Assembly (NCBI GenBank): GCA_019359155.1
Contig: JAHHHV010000088.1
Location: forward strand, 1 to 64,000
DNA length: 64,000 nt
Direction: 5' to 3'
DNA from: Pegethrix bostrychoides GSE-TBD4-15B
Lineage (GTDB): Bacteria; Cyanobacteriota; Cyanobacteriia; Elainellales; Elainellaceae
This document shows positions 8,545 through 16,528 of this stretch, one piece after another. The notes under the pieces were generated by a model. It searched no databases. It saw only the letters and a list, made by a program, of their open reading frames with translations, and had not been told where the DNA came from. The position numbers and the translations under genes were made by a program. Numbering within the stretch: the first letter of the stretch is position 1; every line of letters begins with the position of its first letter.

Positions 8545-9264
8545 CTAATATGCGCCCGTCTTGTTAAGCAAAACAATCAGCGTGCGCCAGATCAAAACTA
8601 AGTCGTAGAGCGGTGTCCAGCGCTGCTGATAGCGTAGATCTAACTTGAGTACCTGCTCAAAGTCCTTGACAGTGGAGCGGCCATGCACCTGCCACTCGCC
8701 AGTAATTCCTGGCTTGACGCTAAGCCGCTGCCAGTGATGCGGCCTATAGCGGCTCACTTCATCCTGCGTGGGAGGACGGGTGCCCACCAGACTCATCTCG
8801 CCTCGAAACACGTTCCAAAACTGCGGCAGCTCATCCAGGCTGGTTTTGCGTAAAAAACGTCCGACTCGCGTAATGCGCGGATCCTGCTTATTCTTGAAGA
8901 TTAAGCCATTGGCCTCGTTTTGCACCACGGCTTTCAGCGCGTCGGCATTTTGCACCATTGAGCGAAATTTGAGAATGGTGAAGGGTTTACCCTGCAAGCC
9001 AAACCGCTGCTGCCGGTAGAGCACTGGGCCAAGGCTATCAAGCTTGATCGCCACCGCAATTGGCAAAAACAGCAGTCCCAGCGCTAGCAGGCCAACGACT
9101 GATCCAGCCAGATCGATCGAACGCTTGATGGGGCTGACTGCCGACGGGTGAATCGCTCCAACTGCTGCTGCCGAGGCTGTGGCATCAGAGCTAGAGGTCA
9201 AACCAGAACCGCCAGTTCCCGATTCTTGACCAGCCTCTGAATTTTGGGGCGCAGGATCTAACAT
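8545..9264 (-). CDS. Polyprenyl-phosphate sugar-phosphate transferase (WcaJ/RfbP C-terminal type)
   Basis: A 239-residue initiating glycosyltransferase that moves a hexose-1-phosphate from a UDP-sugar to undecaprenyl phosphate, starting exopolysaccharide or O-antigen-like repeat synthesis at the inner membrane. After a low-complexity Ser/Ala-rich 50-residue N-terminus comes the membrane hairpin (IDLAGSVVGLLALGLLFLPI). The catalytic domain follows, with YRQQRFGLQGKPFTILKFRSM, RKTSLDELPQFWNVFRGEMS and LVGTRPPTQDE; these contain the conserved KFRSM, the DE pair and the RP motif. It lacks the large N-terminal domain of full-length WcaJ. It is unusual in standing without a surrounding polysaccharide cluster. 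ATG at 9264. Confidence 0.92.
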   Translation of the reverse strand: MLDPAPQNSEAGQESGTGGSGLTSSSDATASAAAVGAIHPSAVSPIKRSIDLAGSVVGLLALGLLFLPIAVAIKLDSLGPVLYRQQRFGLQGKPFTILKFRSMVQNADALKAVVQNEANGLIFKNKQDPRITRVGRFLRKTSLDELPQFWNVFRGEMSLVGTRPPTQDEVSRYRPHHWQRLSVKPGITGEWQVHGRSTVKDFEQVLKLDLRYQQRWTPLYDLVLIWRTLIVLLNKTGAY

Positions 9265-9677
9265 GGGTCAAGTCTGGGATAGGTTGGACGGGAGGTGAGA
9301 GTCCGACAGAGCACTAGCCCAAATCTCAGGCGCAGCGACGAGAACCAGTTTGGGGCGAACAACCAGATGATGACTTGGTAGGGCAGCCCGTACCAGCAAT
9401 TTGAGCCAAATTCAAGCAGATTTGACGCAGAATTAAGCAATTTATCTGTGAATCATGACCCAAGCAACCCACTTTATTAGAGATTAGAGATGGTTTCAGC
9501 CATTCTGTCTAGTGAGACCTGATACAAAGATGGCAAAACTTTAGCGGTGCTTTGCTTTTGTAAACTTTTGATGAAGATACGTCAATTCAGCCCTTATTAA
9601 CCCATCTCAGCATAGAAAACCAGCAGTGAAGACTTGGCGGATCCCCCTAAAACCTTGCTGTTCTGCCAATATCGGGA
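9265..9677. other. 413-bp spacer with no recognised gene
   Basis: Between the sugar-phosphate transferase start and tRNA-Ser I see no protein-coding frame with a plausible start and no clear repeat or structured RNA. It presumably holds the promoter of the transferase, which reads leftwards. Confidence 0.5.
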
Positions 9678-9762
9678 CGGAGAGGGGGGGATTCGAACCC
9701 CCGTTGAGTTGCCCCAAACCTGATTTCGAGTCAAGCGCATTCAACCACTCTGCCACCTCTCC
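9678..9762 (-). tRNA. tRNA-Ser (anticodon CGA)
   Basis: Read on the minus strand it gives an acceptor stem GGAGAGG (9762-9756) pairing with CCTCTCC (9685-9679). Next come a D arm, an anticodon arm CTTGA/CTCGAAA/TCAGG with anticodon CGA, a long class II variable arm, and a T arm with GGTTCGAATCC. The discriminator base is G, as expected for serine tRNAs. CCA is not encoded. It reads UCG codons. Confidence 0.95.
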
Positions 9763-9808
9763 AAAGGTAACTGAACTATTGTAGTGCTTGACCAGGCAAT
9801 CGGGTAGC

Positions 9809-12151
9809 CTATTCGGCGGCGGCCTGCTCCAGACGCAACCGCACCGCGCCTTCCTGCTGGAGCCGATGTAGCTCAACCTGATGTTGCTGGAGCCACAGCT
9901 CTGTTGTCGAATCAATCTCCTCTCCAAAGTCAATCGCCAGCTTGGGGTTCAGCTTTTCTAGCAGCTTGGGCGAGAGCGCTTGGCCTGACCAACCGATGCC
10001 GTCTACTGGCTTAAGTGACTTAACAAAACGCTCTTGCTGTGCGATCGACGGCGATTCATCAAACCACAGCCAGGTCTGCCCGCTCAACTGCATCGCGAGA
10101 ATATCAGGATTACTGTGAATTACGGTTACTGTAGCCAAACCAGCCTTCACAGTTTGACCGAACGAAAGTGCCATCGCCGTACCGTGATCTGCGACTTGGG
10201 CTTGCAGGGCTCGATAGTCCTGATTATGCTGAGCTATATTTTTAGCTCCAGAAAATCCAGCGCTGCTGTAAAAAAAGCGAGGCAGCTTAGATACAAAAAT
10301 CTGCTTCAGGCCATCCAGTTCACGCTCACTGATCTGGGGTGCTACCACCCAATCCAAGTGATTCACACCTTGCCGCTGCAAAAACGGCAGCACGATGAAT
10401 TCGGCATCTTTGGCATGACCACTGTGAATCAAACCAACCGTTCCCTGATCCTGCACCACCAGCACTGACCGTTCAGCAGTCGCCAAAACCGTCACCTGTG
10501 ATTGGGTTGCGCTGTAGCCAGCAGGTACAGCCACCAGCGTCATGCCTACCATTAGCGCCAGCCACCAGTAGCGATGCAGCTTTGGCCAGCGCCAAATCAG
10601 GCCAATTAGTCCATACATGACCACAACCAGCGCTGGATGAACGGTGCCAACGGCAAAATTAGCCCCCGGTAGTTGACTGCCCAATTCAGCACCTTTGAGA
10701 AACCCATGCGTTGGATAATAGAGTGTCCAGGCCAGCAGACCACCTAATTTGGGATAAATTAAAGCCCCTACTGCGCTAATCATACCGCCCAAACTAATCA
10801 GCGCAATCAGTGGACTTACAATAATGTTAATCAGAATGCTGTAGGGCGCTACTACGCCAAACACAGCCAACATCAAAGGCAACGTCCAGAGATAGGCAGA
10901 AATTGGGATTGCAAATATCGGAATCAGATTGCTGGGCAGCCAGTCAAACCATTTTGAGACTATCGGCACTGTGACCAATAAGCCTAACGTTGCTAGGAAA
11001 CTAAGCAGAAAGCCTAAGTCCCATATCCAGAGCGGATTGTAAATCAATAGCGCCACTGCTGCCATCAGCAGCGATCCGAGTGGCTTCACCTTGCGATTTG
11101 CGGTGAGGGCAGCCAGCGCCACAAAACCCATGATTCCGGCTCGCAGCACCGAAGGCTCAAGTCCGGTGAGGCCGAGATAGAGCAGCAGAATGCCGCTGCC
11201 TAAGCCAAATCGCCAGCGATTCGACAGCCGCTGACTCAGGGCTAAAACGACCCCAACCAGCAAGGTCACCTGGGTTCCAGAAGCAGCCAGCGCATGTGCC
11301 AACCCTGTCTGCTTAAACTGATCTTGAATCTCGTAAGGAATATCGACCGCCGCTTTGCCCATCACCATCGCGCTGACCAACGCACCCTCTGGATTCCCCA
11401 AGCCGCGCTCCTGCACCTGCATAATCCGCTGCCGCATCGCCCAAAGCAGTGGCGCAGGCTCTCGATCGCTGAGGTAAGTTAGCTCCATACCATTCAGTCC
11501 TGCAGAAATGCCTTGCTGAGCCAGATATTTTTCAAAGTTAAACCCACCCGAATTGGTAGGTGGCTGGGGCGCGTAAAGTTTGCCCGTCACCGTCACGGTT
11601 CGTCCCGGATAGAGCTGCTCGCCTGCTGGGCGCGGCAGGGTGACGTAGAGTTTGCCGGTCACGGGCTGAGGCGTTAGGGAGACGGCTGACAGATCACCTG
11701 ACGGATCAGCTGACGGATTGGCTGACCTGATTTCGGTAGCTGCTAACTCAAACTGAAGCTTCTGGCTGCGGGTTAGTCGCGGTGCAGAAACCACCTTGCC
11801 GTCAACTGCAAACGCCTTGACCTCCGCTTTGGCAAAGGCGGCAGATGGGCAGCGCGCAACCGCAGTCTCACTCCAGATTGCGTGACAGACATCCGAACTG
11901 CTGGGCTGAGGTAAGCGAACTTGAAAGTAGAGTCCTGCAACGAAGCCGAGCAGTCCGGCGATCAGCCAAGCCCATCTAGGCAATCCGCGCCAAACTCGCT
12001 TGCCCAAACCAACGGCCAAACCAGCAGCCAGCAGCCCCAGCAGCAAGCTGATAGCCATTCCTAGCGGCAGGCCAGCCACTGAACCCGGAACGCCAGTGAG
12101 CAACAGCCCCAAAATAAAAGACAGCCCCAGAAGCGTCGAAATCTCAGCCAT
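9809..12151 (-). CDS. comEC: ComEC/Rec2-family DNA uptake channel protein
   Basis: A protein of about 780 residues that forms the inner-membrane channel for single-stranded DNA in natural transformation. N-terminal membrane helices are followed by the extracytoplasmic DUF4131/OB-like region (to about residue 230). The competence domain carries the hallmark HALAASGTQVTLLVG and many membrane helices. The C-terminal metallo-beta-lactamase-like domain spans about 560-780. That last domain has lost the HxHxDH metal site: the expected position reads LDWVVAPQISERELDGL, so nuclease activity is unlikely. I chose the ATG at 12151; an in-frame GTG lies 9 bp earlier. Both starts lie at the 3' foot of a strong stem-loop described separately. 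Confidence 0.93.
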   Translation of the reverse strand: MAEISTLLGLSFILGLLLTGVPGSVAGLPLGMAISLLLGLLAAGLAVGLGKRVWRGLPRWAWLIAGLLGFVAGLYFQVRLPQPSSSDVCHAIWSETAVARCPSAAFAKAEVKAFAVDGKVVSAPRLTRSQKLQFELAATEIRSANPSADPSGDLSAVSLTPQPVTGKLYVTLPRPAGEQLYPGRTVTVTGKLYAPQPPTNSGGFNFEKYLAQQGISAGLNGMELTYLSDREPAPLLWAMRQRIMQVQERGLGNPEGALVSAMVMGKAAVDIPYEIQDQFKQTGLAHALAASGTQVTLLVGVVLALSQRLSNRWRFGLGSGILLLYLGLTGLEPSVLRAGIMGFVALAALTANRKVKPLGSLLMAAVALLIYNPLWIWDLGFLLSFLATLGLLVTVPIVSKWFDWLPSNLIPIFAIPISAYLWTLPLMLAVFGVVAPYSILINIIVSPLIALISLGGMISAVGALIYPKLGGLLAWTLYYPTHGFLKGAELGSQLPGANFAVGTVHPALVVVMYGLIGLIWRWPKLHRYWWLALMVGMTLVAVPAGYSATQSQVTVLATAERSVLVVQDQGTVGLIHSGHAKDAEFIVLPFLQRQGVNHLDWVVAPQISERELDGLKQIFVSKLPRFFYSSAGFSGAKNIAQHNQDYRALQAQVADHGTAMALSFGQTVKAGLATVTVIHSNPDILAMQLSGQTWLWFDESPSIAQQERFVKSLKPVDGIGWSGQALSPKLLEKLNPKLAIDFGEEIDSTTELWLQQHQVELHRLQQEGAVRLRLEQAAAE

Positions 12152-12154
12152 GTA

Positions 12155-12207
12155 AAGCACCCTGAATTTAGCTGGAGTCTGCTGCCTCGCAGCGACTCAG
12201 GGTGCTT
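12155..12207 (-). promoter_or_regulatory. Two-tier stem-loop covering the comEC translation start region
   Basis: An 11-bp perfect inverted repeat (AAGCACCCTGA and TCAGGGTGCTT; 12155-12165 with 12197-12207) encloses a second hairpin GTC-GCTGC-GAG-GCAGC-A-GAC. On the minus-strand transcript the structure begins 6 nt after the DUF4079 stop codon and its 3' arm ends 3 nt before the comEC ATG at 12151. The only purine-rich Shine-Dalgarno-like bases (AGGG, spaced 8 nt) and the alternative GTG start lie in the stem. Only three T follow, so a terminator is possible but a translational or attenuator role is as likely. Confidence 0.7.
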
Positions 12208-12213
12208 GGATTG

Positions 12214-12729
12214 TTAAATCGACAAGCCCAGCTTCAGCCCAAACAGCGCGTGCAAAAACAGCAGACAGAGCGCTGCACTCCCCAAATAGGCATGGGCAGT
12301 CCGCAGCTCTAGCTTATTTTTCCCGAAGCGAGTTGCAGCCAGCAGAGCGTTTACGGTTAGTAACAAAACGGCAGCTGACCCTGTCCAAAAATGTGGGCTG
12401 GCGAGGATTGGCTGCTGCTGCATCACCAGCGACAGCAGGCCGCCCGTATAGCCCAGCACAATAAATAAGTACATTAGGGGCGCAATTTTTTTGTGGTCTG
12501 TCCAGCTTTTGGCCGCCTCTGCCTGGCCCATTGTCCCACCCATTGTCTCGCCCATCTTTCTGCTCAATGCTCTGCCTCGCCATCCCGTCAGGCCAACAGC
12601 GCTGCCCATCACAAACACCACAATTCCCATCATCAGCGGATGCCCCCAATGCACAATCGGCTCTGGCAGATCCATCTGACGAAACCAGGCGGCAACTGGC
12701 TCTAATAGCTGACTGAAGCGCTCTCCCAT
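12214..12729 (-). CDS. DUF4079 four-helix membrane protein
   Basis: A 171-residue integral membrane protein with four predicted helices and the HWGHPLMMGIVVFVMGS and LRTAHAYLGSAALCLLFLHALFG segments typical of the cyanobacterial/plastid DUF4079 family. Its paired His residues in helices recall cytochrome b561-like haem binding, though function is not established. The start at 12729 is supported by GAGGAAG six to seven bases upstream; the frame is open 14 codons further. It lies directly upstream of comEC on the same strand, separated by the 53-nt stem-loop. Confidence 0.8.
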   Translation of the reverse strand: MGERFSQLLEPVAAWFRQMDLPEPIVHWGHPLMMGIVVFVMGSAVGLTGWRGRALSRKMGETMGGTMGQAEAAKSWTDHKKIAPLMYLFIVLGYTGGLLSLVMQQQPILASPHFWTGSAAVLLLTVNALLAATRFGKNKLELRTAHAYLGSAALCLLFLHALFGLKLGLSI

Positions 12730-12839
12730 CGGATCTTCCTCTCTGTTTCTTTGAAGAAATGTTAAGAGCATTTTACGCCTAAAACAATCGGCAGCGCGAC
12801 CCTTAGTCCAGCGCTGCCGATGAGCTTGCAGATTTGCCT

Positions 12840-13724
12840 CTAGATTTCAGCTACGGCTCGCTCGACCAACCGACGAGTCAGCGTCTGCACGCCCGTATGT
12901 CGGTAATATTTCACCGATACATCCAAGAAAGCGCCCAGGTAGTCCATCTTGTCGCTGGAGACTTCCACAAACTTGGAGAGGTTATCGACTAAGCCTTTTT
13001 GAGTTAGCCCCTTCGACGAGACGAAGTTATCCATCCAGCCCTTCGTAGACTCAAAGCTTTCGGTGATAAAGCTCAGCTTGCCCGCATCGTTATTTCCCGG
13101 AATCAAGTCCTTGACTCCTTTGAAGGTTTGATTGCCGCTGACCTCAGAGGGACTCATGCCCTTGATCATCGTCAACGCCTTGTCGGTAAAGCCAGCCCCT
13201 AGCGGAATCAAGCCGTCAAAGCAGACTAGCGCCGCCATCCGCATCAGCGACTCGCCGCCATAGTCTTTGAGCGCTGCGAGAAAATCGCCAATGCTATCGC
13301 CCGGAATGCCGTTGATTTGGCAAAAGGCTACTAGCTCTGTCACCAGTTTCACGGTCAAATCAATGCTCTGGGCGCGCTCTGGCTTCGGCGTAATATTCTT
13401 CAAAAATCCCAGAAACGTATCCTGTCCAATCCGATTGGCGAGCGCCGCCGTTCCCAGCAGGCCGGAAGCAGAATCAACTGATTCATAGAGCCAGAGCGCC
13501 CTTTGATAGCCTTGCGACTTATCGTTGTAGAGCGTCACAGCCCGCTCCCCAATCTGCTGAATCAGCGATTCGTCTGTTTCACCGGTTACCGTGCGGATCG
13601 TATTATCAAATCCCACGAGGTTGTTCCATTGCCCCGGCACCACAAAGTCCAGCGACTTCAAGGCCGAAACCGTCAGTCCGCCTTTCGGCAGATCATCCAC
13701 CAACTCATATACTGGCTTACTCAC
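12840..13724 (-). CDS. Conserved-looking soluble protein of unknown function
   Basis: A 294-residue protein I do not recognise. It starts with GTG at 13724, supported by AAGGAG about eight bases upstream. There is no signal peptide or membrane helix; composition suggests an alpha-helical soluble protein with a helical repeat-like middle (IDLTVKLVTELVAFCQINGI, SLMRMAALVCFDGLIPLGAG) and a C-terminal helix LTRRLVERAVAEI. It is followed (110 bp) by DUF4079 and preceded (70 bp) by a lipoprotein gene, all minus strand. The three may be one transcription unit. The smooth codon use and good ribosome site argue that it is a real gene. Confidence 0.75.
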   Translation of the reverse strand: MSKPVYELVDDLPKGGLTVSALKSLDFVVPGQWNNLVGFDNTIRTVTGETDESLIQQIGERAVTLYNDKSQGYQRALWLYESVDSASGLLGTAALANRIGQDTFLGFLKNITPKPERAQSIDLTVKLVTELVAFCQINGIPGDSIGDFLAALKDYGGESLMRMAALVCFDGLIPLGAGFTDKALTMIKGMSPSEVSGNQTFKGVKDLIPGNNDAGKLSFITESFESTKGWMDNFVSSKGLTQKGLVDNLSKFVEVSSDKMDYLGAFLDVSVKYYRHTGVQTLTRRLVERAVAEI

Positions 13725-13794
13725 AATGCGGCTCCTTATCTTAAAAATGCAGAACGCTGAACTTGAAGCCGGACTTGCCGACTGAACCTATGGC

Positions 13795-14484
13795 TTAGCC
13801 AGCAGGCTGAGGAATCAAGACAGGCGGCAAATCGTCGGCAGCGGCAGGCTTGATAGGCTTAGCAACTGGCGGCTGGAGAGCTTTGACATCTGCCGTCGCG
13901 TCATCAGTGGCCTGCTTGACAACAGCCTGCGCTTTTTGAGTGGCGGTGGTCGGCAGGTTGGTCAGCTTCTCAGCGCCCTCTAGCTGGGCTAGGCCTCTGA
14001 GGTCAAATTTTTGTAGCCAAGCTACGCGGTCTGCTTGGGTAAACTCCGGATCGCGTGAGAGCACTTTCACCTGATAGCGATTATTAACCAGTATGCCGGT
14101 TGACATCGTGCCCTGGTTGACGGACGGATAGCCCGCAACCGACTCGGTGCTGTTTTGATACTTGAGCGCCGCCGCAGGCAGATTGGCCGTGTCGCTCACC
14201 GACAGCATCGCTACATTTTTGCCGTCTTTGTTGAGCTTATATTCTGCAAAACCTTTTTTCTCTTGTGCCGGAACGACCCGGTAGGTTCCGGTTGGATCTG
14301 GGAAGAACTTATTGAATGTTGAGCCCTGTTCAGAAGCTTTGACAACAGCAGTCTGTGCGCCTCTGCCCGTCGTCTCTTTTTGCACTTCAGCATAGCGTGA
14401 AGGGGCTTTAGAGCAGGCGGTTACCAAAAGCAACAGGCTGAGCATAACGGGGGCAAGCGCCCTGAGCCAGCGAGCAAATTTCAT
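13795..14484 (-). CDS. Putative lipoprotein
   Basis: A 229-residue exported protein. The N-terminus has a positively charged start, a hydrophobic stretch and a lipobox LVTACS, so Cys about residue 24 would be lipidated after signal peptidase II cleavage. The mature part includes DPTGTYRVVPAQEKKGFAEYKLNKDG and resembles PsbP-like or similar beta-rich lumenal/periplasmic lipoproteins only vaguely; no family assigned. The C-terminal 40 residues are Pro/Ala/Lys-rich and probably disordered. Start chosen at 14484 because AGGAGA lies six bases upstream; an earlier in-frame Met at 14508 has none. It lies between two unknown genes on the same strand. Confidence 0.75.
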   Translation of the reverse strand: MKFARWLRALAPVMLSLLLLVTACSKAPSRYAEVQKETTGRGAQTAVVKASEQGSTFNKFFPDPTGTYRVVPAQEKKGFAEYKLNKDGKNVAMLSVSDTANLPAAALKYQNSTESVAGYPSVNQGTMSTGILVNNRYQVKVLSRDPEFTQADRVAWLQKFDLRGLAQLEGAEKLTNLPTTATQKAQAVVKQATDDATADVKALQPPVAKPIKPAAADDLPPVLIPQPAG

Positions 14485-14581
14485 CTTTGTCTCCTGAAAA
14501 TGCAGCAAATAACTGAATTTTAGCGGAATACGTCACCAGGGTCGCAGTCCCGCAAAAGAACGCAATCTATCTAGAAACCAT

Positions 14582-14630
14582 CCTCTAGATGGATTGCAGA
14601 AATTAATTTCGGCTGAGTGCAATCTAGAGG
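14582..14630 (-). repeat. Inverted repeat (hairpin) between two unknown genes
   Basis: CCTCTAGAT plus GGATTGCA (14582-14598) can pair with TGCAATCTAGAGG (14618-14630) with a small bulge, around a loop containing GAAATTAATTTC. A related GCAATCTATCTAGA lies at 14562-14575. The hairpin follows the 159-residue gene ending at 14635 on the minus strand but has no T tract, so it may be an RNA-stabilising or processing structure. Confidence 0.6.
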
Positions 14631-14634
14631 CAAT

Positions 14635-15114
14635 TTAAACTGCGAATGCCGCTTTGATTTTGGCCAGTGCAGCCGCTTCCTTTTCACTCACTTTGGGATT
14701 GCCTGAGCCAAACAAACCGCTGCCTGCGGCGTTAGCAACGGCATCTGCACAGTCGTACACAAACTGCTTGAACTCCGAGATTTCTGCGGGCGTTGCTTTA
14801 TCGCCAATCGCCGCGACTGCGGTTTCAACAGTCGCTAGTGCTTTATCGACAACTGCACCAGACTGCACGTCTTCAGGCTTGATGTCAGGCTTCTCCAGCT
14901 TGACACTGCCGCCCTTAATAGCAGCCTCTGAAAACACGGCCTGAATAATTGAATTGTTGGGATATTTTTCCGCCGCTCCAGCCACTTGCTTCGACATCGC
15001 AGCTGCCTCAATTGCCGTTGAGACAATCCCCATATCAACCATCGCTACCGCCATGCCAATCATCATTGGCGCTTCAGCGACCTTACTCATTTCTTCGGAT
15101 GTATAAGCTGCCAT
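14635..15114 (-). CDS. Ala-rich helical protein of unknown function
   Basis: A 159-residue protein I cannot place. It is rich in Ala, Val and Lys and looks mostly alpha-helical. An N-terminal amphipathic or membrane-associating segment (MMIGMAVAMVDMGIVSTAIEAAAM) is followed by two helical segments, EISEFKQFVYDCADAVANAAG and VSEKEAAALAKIKAAFAV. The layout vaguely recalls TerB-like helical bundles, but this is only an impression. ATG at 15114 with AGCTTAAAAA upstream gives no strong ribosome site; GGGAGC lies about nine bases before. First gene of the minus-strand run 15114 to 12214. Confidence 0.65.
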   Translation of the reverse strand: MAAYTSEEMSKVAEAPMMIGMAVAMVDMGIVSTAIEAAAMSKQVAGAAEKYPNNSIIQAVFSEAAIKGGSVKLEKPDIKPEDVQSGAVVDKALATVETAVAAIGDKATPAEISEFKQFVYDCADAVANAAGSGLFGSGNPKVSEKEAAALAKIKAAFAV

Positions 15115-15329
15115 TTTTTAAGCTCCCTGTTGGTTCTGTTGAGAAAACTCTAAATGAACTTACCACTTCCAAGCCTAAAAAAGGCAGATGTTCAGCTATT
15201 TCTTGACCTGATTTGTCGCATATTGATTCAGCCTAAATCCCGAATTATCATCATTGGCACGTTCCCAAGTTTGAGCAGGAGATAGTCCATAGCAGGTATT
15301 GATAAACACACCCCGATTCAATCCCAATT

Positions 15330-15458
15330 GTGCATTTTAAAACTTACAGTCTGCTATTCCCTTGGGAGGATTTAACAGTTGAGCTAGCCAATGAGTTAGG
15401 CCGACGAGCTGATCAACTAGAGTATGCCAAAGATACAGGCTATGGAACCACAGGTTAA
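15330..15458 (+). CDS. Possible small ORF or gene remnant (42 codons)
   Basis: In the 468-bp gap between two minus-strand genes a plus-strand frame from GTG 15330 encodes a 42-residue peptide with helical character, DLTVELANELGRRADQLEYA, ending before a TAA at 15456. There is no Shine-Dalgarno at the GTG; the GGGAGGAT at 15391 lies within the frame. It may be a fragment of a lost gene. No family recognised; the rest of the gap shows nothing except the terminator at 15493. Confidence 0.2.
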   Translation: MHFKTYSLLFPWEDLTVELANELGRRADQLEYAKDTGYGTTG

Positions 15459-15490
15459 TTCAACATGTAAAACTATCGTTCAACAACCGA

Positions 15491-15514
15491 AAAAGAGCCC
15501 CAATTGGGGCTCTT
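15491..15514 (-). terminator. Rho-independent terminator for the 15583-16467 gene
   Basis: A perfect 9-bp inverted repeat AAGAGCCCC-AATT-GGGGCTCTT at 15493-15514; on the minus strand it is followed by a T run (AAAAA at 15490-15494 on plus). It lies 70 bp after the stop of the minus-strand gene. Confidence 0.85.
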
Positions 15515-15582
15515 GCCAAATTGCGTCTGAGGTTTAACTCAACTCACCACAGCCACCTACGACTACCTACGACTGAATGGGT

Positions 15583-16467
15583 CTAGCGTCTGCGTCCACC
15601 CGATCTGCGTCTTGCGCCACCGCTGCCAAAGCCACCCGGGCTTCTGGTCTTGCTGGGGCTAGTTTTGGAGCGCTGGAGGTCGGTTGAACCGTAACCTGAG
15701 CCAGTTGAGCGGTTGCCCTGATTGACGCTGGGCGATTTGGTGGCTGTGCCTGTACTGCCTCCAGCCGCGCTGGGTGAACGGCGAAGCTGTCCGGTTGTGC
15801 GAAAACTCTGCTGGTTTTTGACCGCAGCGGGCGGCGCATTGTATTTGGTGCGATAGCTGCTGACCGCGTCGTTGTAGCTGTTGCCATAGCCGCCGTAGCC
15901 CGTCATGACCCGCCCTGGCGAGTAGATGGGCGGCACGTAGTAGCGCGGCGCAAACAGCAAGTTGCCGATCGCCTGACCCGCTAGCGCTCCGGCGAAAGGC
16001 GACCAGAAGTTGGACTCACGCCGCACCACGACAGTTTCTTCCTGACCTGTCTGGGGATTAGTCTGCGTCTCGACGACGTTGTGCACATATTCAATCCGGA
16101 AGTCTTCGCTCAGATAGAGGACGGGCTGGGCATTTTCGACTTTTAAGTAGGGTTTTTTGCCCGCTTTAATTTCGTCATCCGTCAGCCGCGCCATTTGCAA
16201 ATTTGTGGCCCGGTAGAGCGGCGGCGCACCTGCGGGAGTATCCAGCAGCATCAGCGCATACTCACCGCTGCCATCGTCATAAGTAGCCTGCTGTACCGGA
16301 TAGCTGCCGTCTGCAATGGCAGTGGGAGCCGCAGACTGTGCCGCCACGGGAGCAGAATCAGTCGAGTTGAGCGCGGTCGAATCATCGGCGCAGGCAAAGG
16401 TAGAAACCGAGAGGCCAAACGCCATCGAAATCACTAAAAATTTACGGATCATAGTTTGGTAATTCAT
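15583..16467 (-). CDS. Exported protein with glycine/arginine-rich C-terminus
   Basis: A 294-residue protein with a secretory N-terminus (KFLVISMAFGLSVSTFACADD) that may be a lipoprotein signal, since the FACA segment resembles a weak lipobox. The middle has a beta-rich segment (GSGEYALMLLDTPAGAPPLY, VLYLSEDFRIEYVHNVVE) and a short hydrophobic SPFAGALAGQAIGNLLFAP. The last 100 residues are Ser/Thr/Gly-rich and very basic, ending in GGARRRSGGRRR. Such a tail could bind nucleic acid, acidic polysaccharide or peptidoglycan; function unknown. The first Met has GAAG upstream; an in-frame Met five codons later is possible. The DUF1517 gene lies upstream on the same strand (61 bp). Confidence 0.7.
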   Translation of the reverse strand: MNYQTMIRKFLVISMAFGLSVSTFACADDSTALNSTDSAPVAAQSAAPTAIADGSYPVQQATYDDGSGEYALMLLDTPAGAPPLYRATNLQMARLTDDEIKAGKKPYLKVENAQPVLYLSEDFRIEYVHNVVETQTNPQTGQEETVVVRRESNFWSPFAGALAGQAIGNLLFAPRYYVPPIYSPGRVMTGYGGYGNSYNDAVSSYRTKYNAPPAAVKNQQSFRTTGQLRRSPSAAGGSTGTATKSPSVNQGNRSTGSGYGSTDLQRSKTSPSKTRSPGGFGSGGARRRSGGRRR

Positions 16468-16528
16468 TGCTTCATGTGTGGTCTGTTGAGGTGTAGCAGT
16501 GAGGTACAGCAGTGAGCAGGGGCATCAG

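Noticed and set aside
9258-9440. 60-codon minus-strand frame upstream of the sugar-phosphate transferase
   Set aside because: No ribosome site and no domain-like pattern; overlaps the transferase start.
10034-10468. 144-codon plus-strand frame
   Set aside because: Lies wholly antisense to the 3' part of comEC and starts without a ribosome site; no recognisable protein pattern.
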